Below, one piece after another: positions 47,944-58,119 of a stretch of 64,000 nt of DNA. The stretch covers positions 19,610,892 to 19,674,891 of the forward strand of contig NC_045139.1 of assembly GCF_008831285.2 (NCBI RefSeq), in the 5' to 3' direction. Origin of the DNA: Nymphaea colorata. Taxonomy: Eukaryota; Streptophyta; Magnoliopsida; Nymphaeales; Nymphaeaceae. The translations under genes and the position numbers were made by a program. Every line of letters begins with the position of its first letter. Positions within the stretch are counted from its first letter, which is position 1. The notes below the pieces were generated by a model. It worked only from the letters and a program-made list of their open reading frames with translations. It searched no databases and was not told where the DNA came from.

Positions 47944-50900
47944 TGTTAACACCCCAAATTTTTTCACATCAAAATTGAAGCAATGTGAAAATTTCACAAA
48001 AGAATTGTGAAAATTTGCAATTTCAAAGCCAATCTAAAGAACAATTAGATTCAAATCGTGAATTTAACCCGATACACGAATCCCAACGCAGGATTACGAG
48101 TCCAAATTCAATTGCAAATGTCATTTGAAATCCAAATCCAATTGCAAAATGCAAATTTTGACTTAGATCCAAGAATTGGATCTAATTCAGTCTAAAATGC
48201 TACGTGGGACCCACGTGTGGGCCCCACCTAGCCCGTGTGGTCAAGAGCCCTCCCCAGGGGCCATGCCCCCCTCCATGTCAAAAAAAAAAAATAATAAATA
48301 AATATTTTCTCTCAAATTAATTGAAGAAAAGTCATTTTCAAGAAGAAATAAAGGAGAAACCTAGGAAAAGAGAGACATTTATGTCTCTCTCTCTTCTTTA
48401 ACCAGATCCTTCTTAAAGAAAAAAATCATTTCCAAGGAAGCAATTACTAGACTGGTCAAACTCACCTAACCTACTTAATCCAAGTAGGTTTGACCCGGGT
48501 GCACTCAAATGTGGTGCCAATTCCAGCTAGGTTCGGTCACAATGGGCTCAACATAGTCAAAACGTAAGTCTGTCTCATGATCCAATTAATGGACGAAAAT
48601 AGACTTTGACCGAACCAAACCCACTTTGACTAAACTCAGTCAAAGTACAATTTAGCTCAATTAAGAGCTTTCTTGACCCAAATTTATCAAATTACCTCAA
48701 ATAAAGTCAAACTACTTGCAAATGAGCTTTGACTTTGGTCAATTGGTCGAAATTGATCAATTTGGACAATTTTGCCCTTCTGCGGTCAACTTAAGATTAA
48801 AAAGCCTAAAATGGTTTATGAAAGGCAAATAAACATTTGAATTTGTCAAATGCTTGAATCAAATACCAAATTTAAATTGAATTTCTCAAGTGAAAGTTTG
48901 ATTCAGTTGAAATCCATTTTCAATCAAGTTTTGGACGAAAATACCCTTTTCGAACCAAATTTGATAAAATTTTTAAATTTTATTAAAATTTAAATTTAAT
49001 TATCATAATTCAATCCCATTTGGAGCTTAGTAACTAGGTTTTAACCTTATAAGCTCGATTTCAAACAAAAAAAAAATAAATAGTATAAAATAAGGGCAAA
49101 ACCCTGTGTAAGGGCATTTTCGTCCAAAATTTTGGTCAAAATGGTCACCTAGGTCTGAACCCAAGTTGACCAAACCTAGCCCAGCCCACCTAGCTCGTGG
49201 AAATGGGCTGAGAAATGGTCAATTAGAGCCTTTAAAGTCTATTTAACTCATTTTACAAGTCCCCAAGGTCTTAAGTAAGTTCCCAAGGTGAGTTAAGAAG
49301 GTGGTTGAACCCACCTCCTCCTCTATATAAACCTCCCCTTGGCCACTAAGGGGGAGGACGAAATTTTGGAGCATTCTATCAAATTGCTGCAGCCAAGGAG
49401 CTAGGAGGGAGAAGCCAAGGAAGAGAGAAGAGGTTCGTCCAAGCTCCCTTCCCCTTTTTCTCCCATTCTCTTCTTCACTTTCTTCTATTCTCCCCATTGA
49501 TTTTGCTAAGTTAGGGTGCTTAAGTGAACCCTTACTTAGGATTTTCGTGGTGAGAAGCCCTCTTTACCACTCCAAATTCCAGCAAGCAAGCTATTTCTTA
49601 TTCTAGCTTTGCTAAGCTTGAATCCACGGTTGGATTCTTGCTTAGGATTGCTTGGGTTAGAAAACAAGTGAAGACGAAAGACAAACATCAAGACCGACCG
49701 CAAGGTAGGTGATCTTAACTCACTTCTCTTCTACTTTAGCTTATTGTTGATTTATTTTAATTCCAACAATTCGTGGGAGGGTTTATTTTCATTTGCTTAC
49801 GGCTGGGAATGATGTCCAGCTAAGGGAAACCTACGCTTCAATGTACATGTTAATGCATAATGCATGCATATGTCGGTTTTTCTTAAATATGAACCCAAGT
49901 ATCAAATTTCGAAATGGGCCCCAAGGCCACGTCCCTTTCAAAGGAACCAACTTAATACCATTTTGAACTCCCTACCATGAGAGAATCCCACGGTGAGAAA
50001 GTGATTTTGCTACATCACGTATGATGAAAATGCCTATAAGGGATGGATACGTTTTTATGAATGTGATCCACCCTTGCATGGCGAAATGATGGACGAATAA
50101 GCTTGAGTATTGTTTTATTTTCTTTCTTATTCACAGTCATTTTGATTCATGTCTTTCAATTTAATTAATCAAGGGTAGTAGGGAAGATTTGAAACAAGTT
50201 CTCAATCTTCCTACATAAAAGAACCCAGCCATGAATCATCATGATTCATGAGTCATGCGGTCCCTTGATAAAATTTCATTTTGAAAAGTAAGGTACGTAT
50301 ATGTATACATTGTTATATATGTACATATATGCATCCGATTTCTTGTCAAAAATTACATTCCTCCCTTAAAATCAGGTTGGAACATGTTTCCAAACCGGTC
50401 TTTAAGGAAATTGGCCATTTTTATTGATTTTTCTAGTGCAAGATTATAAATTACTTTCATTTCATTTTTACTTAATTTCAGCAAACCCATACGTAAGATG
50501 TATGTATGTTGTTGAAATCAGACCATGTTTTATAGGAATTGGTTTAAGAATATCAAAATTTACGTATTTGAAATACCAACCATCCTAGAATCATCCAAAG
50601 GAGTTGATGATTTCATTACTACGAAATCTGGAATTTGAATAGATTTGAAAAACTCATTGTTTCTATCTAAGAAACAAGTCCTTATTGGAATCAATGTCCA
50701 CAATTTTCAGCTATTTAAATCAACACAAGGTCTGATTTTTAGCTATTTTGAGACAAAAGTGGACGTCATCCATGTCTCCCATCCGTTTCAAAGATTGAAC
50801 TTGACATCATTTATATATTTTCATCATTTTGATAATTTTATGTCAAGCCTCAAGCTTATGGACCACATCTCTAATTCATGTGCTTAATCATATAATGAGC

Positions 50901-51765
50901 ACATATAGAGAAAGTCCTACATTTTAATCAATCTTCATGTATAGATTGTATGACGTGCAATACGGACTTTGAGAGATTATGAGGGAGTGAAGAATGTATG
51001 TTTCATATGAATGAATCTTGATGGATTATGAGAGAGAGAAGAATGAATGTTCCATATAGTTTCCATTCTCGTTTCATGCATTCACTTTCACTCAAAATCA
51101 ATGGCACCACATGCACATTCTCAAGAAATTAAGTGATTCAAATTTAAGTTGCAAAAAGTGACCAAGTCATATTGCAATGAGAATTTGTAAACTTCACTTA
51201 ACTTCAAAAGAAAACACAAGCAATGCATTCATAATATTTTGGCCAAAATGCATTTGAAAAACAACATGTTTTCTAACAATTTGGAACCTATGTTCTTTCA
51301 AAAGAATGAATTCTACAAATCACATGATTTGACAAAAGAAGAGTTCAAAATCAATTTTTATCATAAGATGATCATCATCATCTAGAGTTCACAACAAAGA
51401 ACTCAATTCCAAATCTTCAAAAATCCTCAAGAATTATGTGTTTTAAATAACACCAAAACAAAGGATTTTAAACCAACTTGAAAACCCCCAATATTCAAAT
51501 TCATTTATTCAAAAAAATGAATTTCGGTTCTTGAATCCAAAACCTCAATGCATAAGCATATAGGACTTACATCAATAACTCGTATATGATCCAAATGATC
51601 TTCAGTCCTTGGTCTAATTACCCCTGTTAAAGGCGGCATGAACGGTTGGACCTCGTACCGACGAGCGGATCCCTTTCTCTTGAAAATTTTCTCAAAACCC
51701 CAATTTTAAAAGAATTTTGCTGACTCGCATTTCGACCTTCTTGAAAAGGGAGTGGGGTGCGAACA
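47944..51765 (+). repeat. 5' LTR of element 1 (about 3.8 kb)
   Basis: The proposed LTR opens TGTTAACACCCCAAATTTT and closes GTGGGGTGCGAACA, i.e. TG...CA, and is followed after two bases by a primer-binding site. A length of 3822 bp fits the long LTRs of Tat/Ogre elements. It holds a TATA box at 49324 and is otherwise non-coding; small ORFs inside it have no recognisable product. The left boundary is inferred from the TG and the typical AACACCCC start, since no second LTR can be compared. Confidence 0.75.
49324..49331 (+). promoter_or_regulatory. TATA box of the LTR promoter
   Basis: TATATAAA preceded by CTCCTC and followed by CCTCCCCTTGG lies 1.38 kb inside the LTR, in a locally GC-richer stretch. 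Transcription would start about 30 bp downstream, giving a U3 of about 1.4 kb and an R-U5 of about 2.4 kb. Confidence 0.6.
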
Positions 51766-51767
51766 GA

Positions 51768-51785
51768 TGGCACACCCGGTGGGAC
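51768..51785 (+). other. primer-binding site of element 1
   Basis: TGGCACACCCGGTGGGAC begins two bases after the LTR end. A leading TGG pairs with the universal tRNA 3' CCA, as expected for minus-strand priming. I have not assigned the tRNA species. Confidence 0.72.
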
Positions 51786-52532
51786 CCGTCATTGTTTGTC
51801 TAAAGACTTATTTGGATCATATATGACTTATTTTCACCAATGTCGGACATCAATTGCACAAAAAAAAAAAAAAAAATTAAACTCACAAAAATGCATACCG
51901 ACATCATGTAGTGTACATTGAGGAGATTTCATGAACCTCATTCATTTCAATTTATCCTACCCCTCCTCAATTTAAGGATTGTATGCAGCCCATGTATGCT
52001 CTCAAAATTTCAAATCTATCTCTTAGGAATGTATGCAATAGAGCCATCTATTTTGCATCTTCTCATGAATTTTGAAAAACAAATCCTTACCTATATCATA
52101 TCCCGGTCATCATGTTGCCGGGCTATTTCTAGGACATTAGTCCAAGATATAGCCTTACAACTGGACCACCCAATTGGACTGAGAAGTCCCCCCATTAGTA
52201 CCGAAACGGACAATAGTCCCGGTATATCGATGGGTGAACAAGGAGAAATGGAGAGCCCAAATCTAGAAAACCCTTGGAGGAGTCAATGCTAGTACTATAA
52301 ATTAGAATCATTTACCCATTTATTTTCCATAGGTTCCAAGACCAATTTTCAAAATAATGCATATAGGCAAGAGTCCTAGGAATTGCATTATCAATTTTTC
52401 ATTAACTGCTTGTTTGGACGCATGTGATGTTTTACTTTGCCCCTAAGTCCATGTCCAAACCCAATGTCAAAACTCTTCTCGAGTCTCTATTGGGTCAATT
52501 CATGTCAAAGTCTAATACCTTCTCTTGTCTAG
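51786..52532 (+). other. untranslated leader of element 1
   Basis: About 750 bp between the primer-binding site and the PMD ORF. It has a poly-A run near 51860-51877 and an open frame of 124 codons (51918-52292) with no recognisable domain, which I take as non-coding leader. Confidence 0.5.
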
Positions 52533-53744
52533 ATGGACTCAGAAAGTATCTTCCCATATGACCACATCCTATTCGGGTCATGTCAAGGCCGATCCGGACT
52601 TCGCATCATCCCAAGTGGAGTCTACCTACCTCAGTGGTATCTTTCATGGTACCCAACTTTTCGGTGTATGTTCCCGGATCACTTAGAGGATTGCGGTCTT
52701 GAAGAAGCAGTCAGTCTTGCCATACAGCCTATCAATGGCAATCTAATCCATGCAATTGCTGAAAGATGGAACCCAAGGACCAACACATTCTGGTTTCCAT
52801 GGGGTGAAATGACAATCACTCTTGATGAGTTCTCCAACATTATGGGTTTGCCAGAACCAAAAGGTGACCCAAGAGGTCCAATTGAAGACCAGTTCCTTGT
52901 AAACCAAGGTCAAGTCAAAACTCTAGAAGTGATTCGTAAACTCACAGGGAAAAGGAGTTGGCATTTTCTAGAGAAAGATGGACATCAATATCTTCAACTA
53001 CAAGAGCTTGGTGAAACATACTCCCAATTTGTCAACCCTGCGTCACTATCTAGAACTGTTGCAGACAAGTACAAAAACTCCATAGTGACTTGTACCGTGG
53101 GTCTTATTTTCTTCAATAATGAAGAACACATAATGGATTTCCGCATAGCTCGCCTCTTCAGAAAATGGGGGCATGTCCAAGTCCGTCACATTTCCATAGC
53201 AATGGCAGCCTTGGCATTCCTTTACAGAGGGTTGGCCAAATTTTCAATTGGAGATGCAGACTCGATAGAAGGATGTGTCTTTGCACTGCAAGCATGGTTC
53301 TACAAACATGTGGGGCCACAATCATGTCATTTTCAAAACACAGACGGTCAGTTATCTAGTATGGAGCACTACCGCAGAAAGATGGAGGAAGTTGATGACT
53401 CCACCATCATTTGGGACTTCTTTGATCGAGAGGTCATCAAGTCAAGATACACTTACAACCCAGTCAGAGGAAGTCTTCTATTGGGACCGTTTTTCATAAT
53501 TGAATATCATCCGGAGCGTTGCCTCAGGCAATTCTCACTGCGTCAGAGGAAGGCATATCCAATTGAGTCGGAAGGAGCCATTGTGGAGTGTGAACTAGAC
53601 ACTGAAGAGTGGTCCGGGATATACACCTATGCCCAGCAACGTTGGGAATCATTTGCTCACTTGTATCTTGTCCTTGGTCCAGGAATGGGTCCCGAATATG
53701 TAAAATGGTGGGATGAAGTTCGCCCATCTATCCTTCTGTCCTAG
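52533..53744 (+). CDS. plant mobile domain (PMD) protein encoded by element 1, intact 403 aa
   Basis: Accessory ORF upstream of gag. The motif series LIHAIAERWNPRTNTFWFPW, GEMTITLDEFSNIMGLPEP, WGHVQVRHISIAMAALAFLY and CVFALQAWFYKHVGP matches the plant mobile domain (also called aminotransferase-like), known from MAIN/MAIL1 proteins and from transposons. The domain fills roughly residues 30-330. The ORF is uninterrupted, starting at MDSESIFPYDHILFG and ending WWDEVRPSILLS with TAG. A homologous but decayed ORF holds the same place in element 2 (59867-61054), with the same start (FPYDHILFG) and end (WWD.NRP.SIL) motifs, so it is a standing part of this family. Its role in the element is unknown. 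No transit or membrane segment is seen. Confidence 0.85.
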   Translation: MDSESIFPYDHILFGSCQGRSGLRIIPSGVYLPQWYLSWYPTFRCMFPDHLEDCGLEEAVSLAIQPINGNLIHAIAERWNPRTNTFWFPWGEMTITLDEFSNIMGLPEPKGDPRGPIEDQFLVNQGQVKTLEVIRKLTGKRSWHFLEKDGHQYLQLQELGETYSQFVNPASLSRTVADKYKNSIVTCTVGLIFFNNEEHIMDFRIARLFRKWGHVQVRHISIAMAALAFLYRGLAKFSIGDADSIEGCVFALQAWFYKHVGPQSCHFQNTDGQLSSMEHYRRKMEEVDDSTIIWDFFDREVIKSRYTYNPVRGSLLLGPFFIIEYHPERCLRQFSLRQRKAYPIESEGAIVECELDTEEWSGIYTYAQQRWESFAHLYLVLGPGMGPEYVKWWDEVRPSILLS

Positions 53745-53927
53745 ATTGTCATGTCTAATTCATTGTCATTAAGCCAAAATTTGTCAAGTTTTGTCAAGTT
53801 ATGTTAAACTTTGTCAAGTTTTGTCATTCTCATCTTTCTTTTAATATGTAATCAAAATTTGTCACCTCTCATCAATTCACATCCTAACATTTTCAATTTT
53901 TCTTCTTGCAAGGTGAACATCCGCTTT

Positions 53928-54155
53928 ATGGTTGAAACCAGAAGCCAAAGCAGGAGAAGGAGTGAAATGGAGCTTGATCAACCTTTTATAGGAGACAGGG
54001 GAGAAGAATCCTCCTCAGAAACACCTCCCAAGCTGGAAATAAATGACCCAGAATTTGAGGAATACAGAAGATTTCGGAAATACATGATCATGTTCAATGA
54101 AGAACAAGCGCAGGCAGAAAAAGCCAAAAAGAAAGGGAAGATACAAAAAGAATAG
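53928..54155 (+). pseudogene. gag N-terminal fragment, element 1
   Basis: Begins MVETRSQSRRRSEMELD at 53928, preceded by a pyrimidine-rich tract and AAG|GTGAAC (53910-53916) that resembles a splice acceptor. It ends in an acidic/charged FRKYMIMFNEEQAQAEKAKK segment and a stop at 54153. Element 2 has the same start (MVETRSQ, 61223) and matching FMEQFMKEQEEQKA segment, but there more than 350 residues of gag core follow. In element 1 the core is missing and the frame changes to the next ORF. Confidence 0.75.
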
Positions 54156-55737
54156 CAGAAGTCAGAATGCTCCAGCCAACATCGTGGCCAACGCTGCAGC
54201 CTTCAAGAAAGAAAAGTCCGAATATCCTAAGAATAAAGGGGTAATGGACAAAGCTAGTGGCAGTAGTAGTGGCACCAAAAACAAACATCCTGGATGGGGG
54301 TACGATAGAAAATTTACCCCATTACAACAAAGTTATGAAGAGGTCATGCATATGCTAATCGAAAGAGGTACTCTGTTTCTCCCAAAAGTCTCCAACCCCC
54401 CACCAATGATGGGGAAAAACAAAGAGCAATTCTGCAAATTTCATCGCGCTCCAGGACATGATACAGAAGACTGCCTTGTACTTAAAAATATTGTGCAAGA
54501 TGCAGTTGACAAAGAAATAATCAAAGAGGTCAGTGAACAGCCGGACATTCTCAAGAATCCTTTTCCTAAACATGGCAAAGGAATAGTTTCGATGGTCAGA
54601 TTTTCAACAGGTCGTCAAATTATGGTGACAAACAAAAGGGATACAGCGTCCCTGGATTTCTTTGGATTGCTTTTCAAACATGATAAAGGATCCATCAATG
54701 CACAAACCGGACTGGTTAAACAAGACCATCTGACAGAGATTGATCAGAAGTCACAAGTGTGCGACCCTGAACCATTGGAATCCATTTTCAATGAATTGGA
54801 CCCCTTACCTGAAGTCAAGAAGGGAGGGTTTAGCCCTAACAGGGGGAATGAATGGGCTTTTGAATTATGTGAAAATAGTCCGATCATATTCTCTGATAAA
54901 GATCTACCAACTGGAGGTGCATCGCACAATGACGCCTTGCACATAGTGATAGAGACAAGGGGCACCAGAGTCTCCCACGTTTTAATTGATGGTGGAGCAA
55001 GCCTGAACATCTGTCCACAACAAACAGCTCGTGAGTTGGGCATAAGACAGGCTGACTATACTCCATCCAAAATTTTCATCCATGGATATGACGGGACAGG
55101 ACAACCATGCCTAGGATGCATATGTCTGGATTTGAATATTTCTGAGACGTATCATCGGGTTTTATTTCATGTGGTGGATATAGAACCCTCCTTCAACTTG
55201 TTGCTTGGCAGGCCATGGATCCATGCTACCAATGCAGTTCCCTCCACTCTACATCAGTGTGTCAAATGGACTTACAACGGGAATTCTATAACCATCTATG
55301 CAGAGGATAGGGAAAGTCGGCTTGTACACCCAATGATTCCGGTACCAACATATACAATTGAGGTACCCAGTATTCGAGTCTGCAAAGAAGAAGAAATATC
55401 TCAAAGTCTTAGCAGGTTGGCCATTCAGAAACCAAAGAAACAGGTATGGGTGAAAAGGGGTACCAAACTTGAAACAAGTTACAAAAGTCATCCGTTGTTC
55501 AAGAAATTCTGCCAGAATGAGAAAGGATTGGATTTACTCATACGCCATGGCTACCAGCCATTTACTGGCCTTGGCAAACATGAAAATGGAATCTTGGAAC
55601 CAGTTACCTTGACAGGACAACGAGGCACTCAAGCCTTGGGGTGCCAAAGCTATGAAAAAGTGGATGTTGAGGAAGAATTCAAGCCAGTACCTTTCGTCAA
55701 GAGCAATACCATAGGCGGATGTTCACCATCAATTTGA
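54097..55737 (+). CDS. gag C-terminus and aspartic protease, element 1 (gag core deleted)
   Basis: Retroelement structural C-terminus plus protease. Real homology starts at about 54160 (residue about 20); the first Met is probably not used, since upstream gag is in another frame. In order: NKHPGWGYDRKFTPLQQSYE (about residue 69), a zinc-knuckle variant CKFHRAPGHDTEDC (C-X2-H-X4-H-X4-C, His replacing the second Cys), and a protease with active-site motif VLIDGGASLNIC at about residues 297-308 and HVVDIEPSFNLLLGRPWIH. It ends in a G-patch-like segment YQPFTGLGKHENGILEPV and stops with TGA at 55735. Counterparts in element 2 are 61581-63248 and 63297-63986. The absent gag central domain (about 1.0-1.1 kb) makes the product unable to form a normal Gag. 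Confidence 0.85.
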   Translation: MKNKRRQKKPKRKGRYKKNSRSQNAPANIVANAAAFKKEKSEYPKNKGVMDKASGSSSGTKNKHPGWGYDRKFTPLQQSYEEVMHMLIERGTLFLPKVSNPPPMMGKNKEQFCKFHRAPGHDTEDCLVLKNIVQDAVDKEIIKEVSEQPDILKNPFPKHGKGIVSMVRFSTGRQIMVTNKRDTASLDFFGLLFKHDKGSINAQTGLVKQDHLTEIDQKSQVCDPEPLESIFNELDPLPEVKKGGFSPNRGNEWAFELCENSPIIFSDKDLPTGGASHNDALHIVIETRGTRVSHVLIDGGASLNICPQQTARELGIRQADYTPSKIFIHGYDGTGQPCLGCICLDLNISETYHRVLFHVVDIEPSFNLLLGRPWIHATNAVPSTLHQCVKWTYNGNSITIYAEDRESRLVHPMIPVPTYTIEVPSIRVCKEEEISQSLSRLAIQKPKKQVWVKRGTKLETSYKSHPLFKKFCQNEKGLDLLIRHGYQPFTGLGKHENGILEPVTLTGQRGTQALGCQSYEKVDVEEEFKPVPFVKSNTIGGCSPSI

Positions 55738-55894
55738 ATCAACAAATCCGCCATCATTTTGTCATTTTGTCGTCATTGTACTCAAATAGACCAAGTGTCT
55801 TCATTTTGTAATACCTTCAAAAATACAATGACAAATGCAAATTACTTCCATATACAATGTCTCAAATTTCATCTAACTTCTTTACAATCTTTAG
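55738..55894 (+). promoter_or_regulatory. possible retrotransposon intron end before RT, element 1
   Basis: Protease ends with a stop, then about 155 bp of non-coding, T-rich sequence runs into TTCTTTACAATCTTTAG|GATG, a good acceptor, at 55894. Ogre elements of the same lineage are known to splice out an intron between protease and RT. The donor is not identified. Inference from sequence and lineage. Confidence 0.4.
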
Positions 55895-58119
55895 GATGGC
55901 ATTTGAGGATCAAACATCAAAAGCTTTTAAGGAGATAAATCCAGAACTCACAGAGGCCGAATGTCCAGAGTTCATCCAAATGAGAAAGCAAGATCAACCG
56001 TCACCTCTGATTAATGATCCGATTGAGGAAATTAACATTGGCACGGAAGAGAGTCCAAAGATTTTGCAAATTGGAACAAGTCTCTCAGCAGAAGAAAGAA
56101 AAGAGTTGATAGATTTCCTCAAAAAGCATCAAGAAGCCTTTGCGTGGACTTATGAGGACATGCCAGGACTTGATACAAATTAGTCGAGCATCGACTACCA
56201 TTGAAACCAGAATGCAAGCCAATCAAACAAAAGTTGAGGAAACTAGACCCTCGTCTTGAGGGCAAGTTAAGGAAGGCCTGGAAGACCTACTAAAGGCAGG
56301 GTTCATCCGAACAATCGACTATCCTGAATGGTTAGCAAACATTGTGGTAGTCCCAAAGAAAAATGGCAAAATTCGGCTCTGCATCGATTTCAGAGATTTG
56401 AATAAGGCTACACCAAAGGATGACTACCCACTTCCAAACATTGACTTGTTGGTAGACAGTACCGCAGGTCACGCTATGTTCTCCTTTATGGATGGATATT
56501 CTGGTTATAACCAAATTAAGTTGGCAGCTCAAGATCAAGCCAAAACATCATTTACAACCCCATGGGGTACCTTCTGCTATACAGTAATGCCATTTGGTTT
56601 GAAGAACGCTGGGGCAACATATCAAAGGGCTATGGCAGCTATTTTTCATGACCAAATGCATCAAATCATGGATGCATATGTAGATGATCTACTAATTAAG
56701 TCAAAAACAAGGGAGAATCACATCAACATTCTCTCTCAAGTTTTTGATAGACTCTTACAATACAAACTTAGATTGAATCCACAAAAATGTGTATTTGGTG
56801 TGGAATCCGGTAAGCTTTTGGGATTTATGGTCAGCCAAAAGGGAATCGAGATGGATCCTTCCAAAGCAAAGGCGATCATCGAAATGTCACCCCCAACAAA
56901 TCTTAAGGAGCTACGCAGCTTGCAAGGCAGAATTCAATCAATCAGAAGGTTTATATCTAATCTCGCCATGAGATGCGAACCCTTCAACCATTTACTGCGG
57001 AAAGGAGTCAAATTTGAATGGGGGCATGAATGTCAAGCCTCATTCGAAAAGATCAAGAAGTATCTTCTTTGCCCACCAATTTTAAAACCTCCAATTTTAG
57101 GGGAACCTCTACTCCTTTACATCACAGTTAACGATTCAGCCTGTGGTGGATTTCTGGCTCAATATGAAGAAGGATGCCGAATAGAACATGCCATTTATTA
57201 CATCAGTAAGACATTTGTGCAGTATGAAAAGAACTACTCACACATGGAAAAAACTTGCTTAGCCTTGGTGTGGATGTGTCAAAAATTAAGGCATTATCTA
57301 TTGGCTTGTGAAGTTAAAATTTTATCCAAACTTAATCCACTCAAATATATCCTCGAACAGCCATTTCTGAATGGAAGGATAGCAAAGTGGCAGGTTTTGC
57401 TGATGCAATATGATTTGGAATATGTGTCACAAAAATCAATCAAGGGGCAAGCCATTGCAGACCAATTGGCAGATTTTCCTCTATATGAAGAAATTAGAAC
57501 AAATGATGATTTTCCAGATGAGCAAATCCTGACAACTGAACCAGAGCCGATTTGGGAGATGTACTTTGATGGATCTAAGAGCACAGCTGGGGCAGGCATT
57601 GGGATACTTTTCATTACACCAGAAAGGGAAATGATTCCTTACTCTCTCAAATTGAATTTTTCCTGCACGCATAATATGGCAGAGTACGAGGCCCTAATCC
57701 AAGGACTCAAAATGTTGCTCAAATTTAAAGTGCAGAGAGTTCGCATTTTTGGAGATTCTCTCTTGGCTGTCAGTCAGGTCAATGGAGATTGGCAAGTCAA
57801 AGATCAAAAATTGATCCCATATCAAGAGTTAGCAGCTTCCCTCTTAAGACAGTTCGAGGAATGTCAACTCTTACATGTCAAAAGAGAATTTAACCCAATA
57901 GCAGACGGTTTAGCCAGTTTAGGCTCTACCATTGCCTTCAAACCTGGAGAATCTATCAGATCTTTTGAAGTTGGAAGACTCGAACAACCATCTTTGTCAT
58001 ACCAGAACAGGTGTTGCAAGCAGAAAGTAGAGAAACACCATGGTATCAGAACATCAAGGATTTTCTCCAAACTGGAACACTTCCACCAGAAATGTCTCGA
58101 AAAGAGCAAAGAGTTTTGA
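55857..58119 (+). pseudogene. RT, RNase H and second RNase H of element 1 (frame-broken)
   Basis: Copies element RNA into DNA. The first part (from about 55897, AFEDQTSKAFKEINPELTE to AFAWTYEDMPGLD) stops at 56181; two frame changes follow (about 56.18 and 56.27 kb), and the main frame runs 56344-58119. RT motifs: VVPKKNGKIRLCIDFRDLNK, FMDGYSGYNQI, MPFGLKNAGATYQRAM and the catalytic YVDD at 56677-56688. The Ty3-type RNase H begins near 57115 (LLLYITVNDSACGG) and ends at AIADQLADFP. The second, archaeal-like RNase H (about 57556-57935) keeps all four acidic positions: YFDGSKS, MAEYEAL, FGDSLLA and NPIADGLASLGS. The Ty3-type copy looks weaker at its first acidic position, as known for this lineage. 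Confidence 0.88.

Noticed and set aside
51918-52292. 124-codon open frame in the leader of element 1
   Set aside because: No recognisable domain and it lies between the primer-binding site and the PMD ORF.
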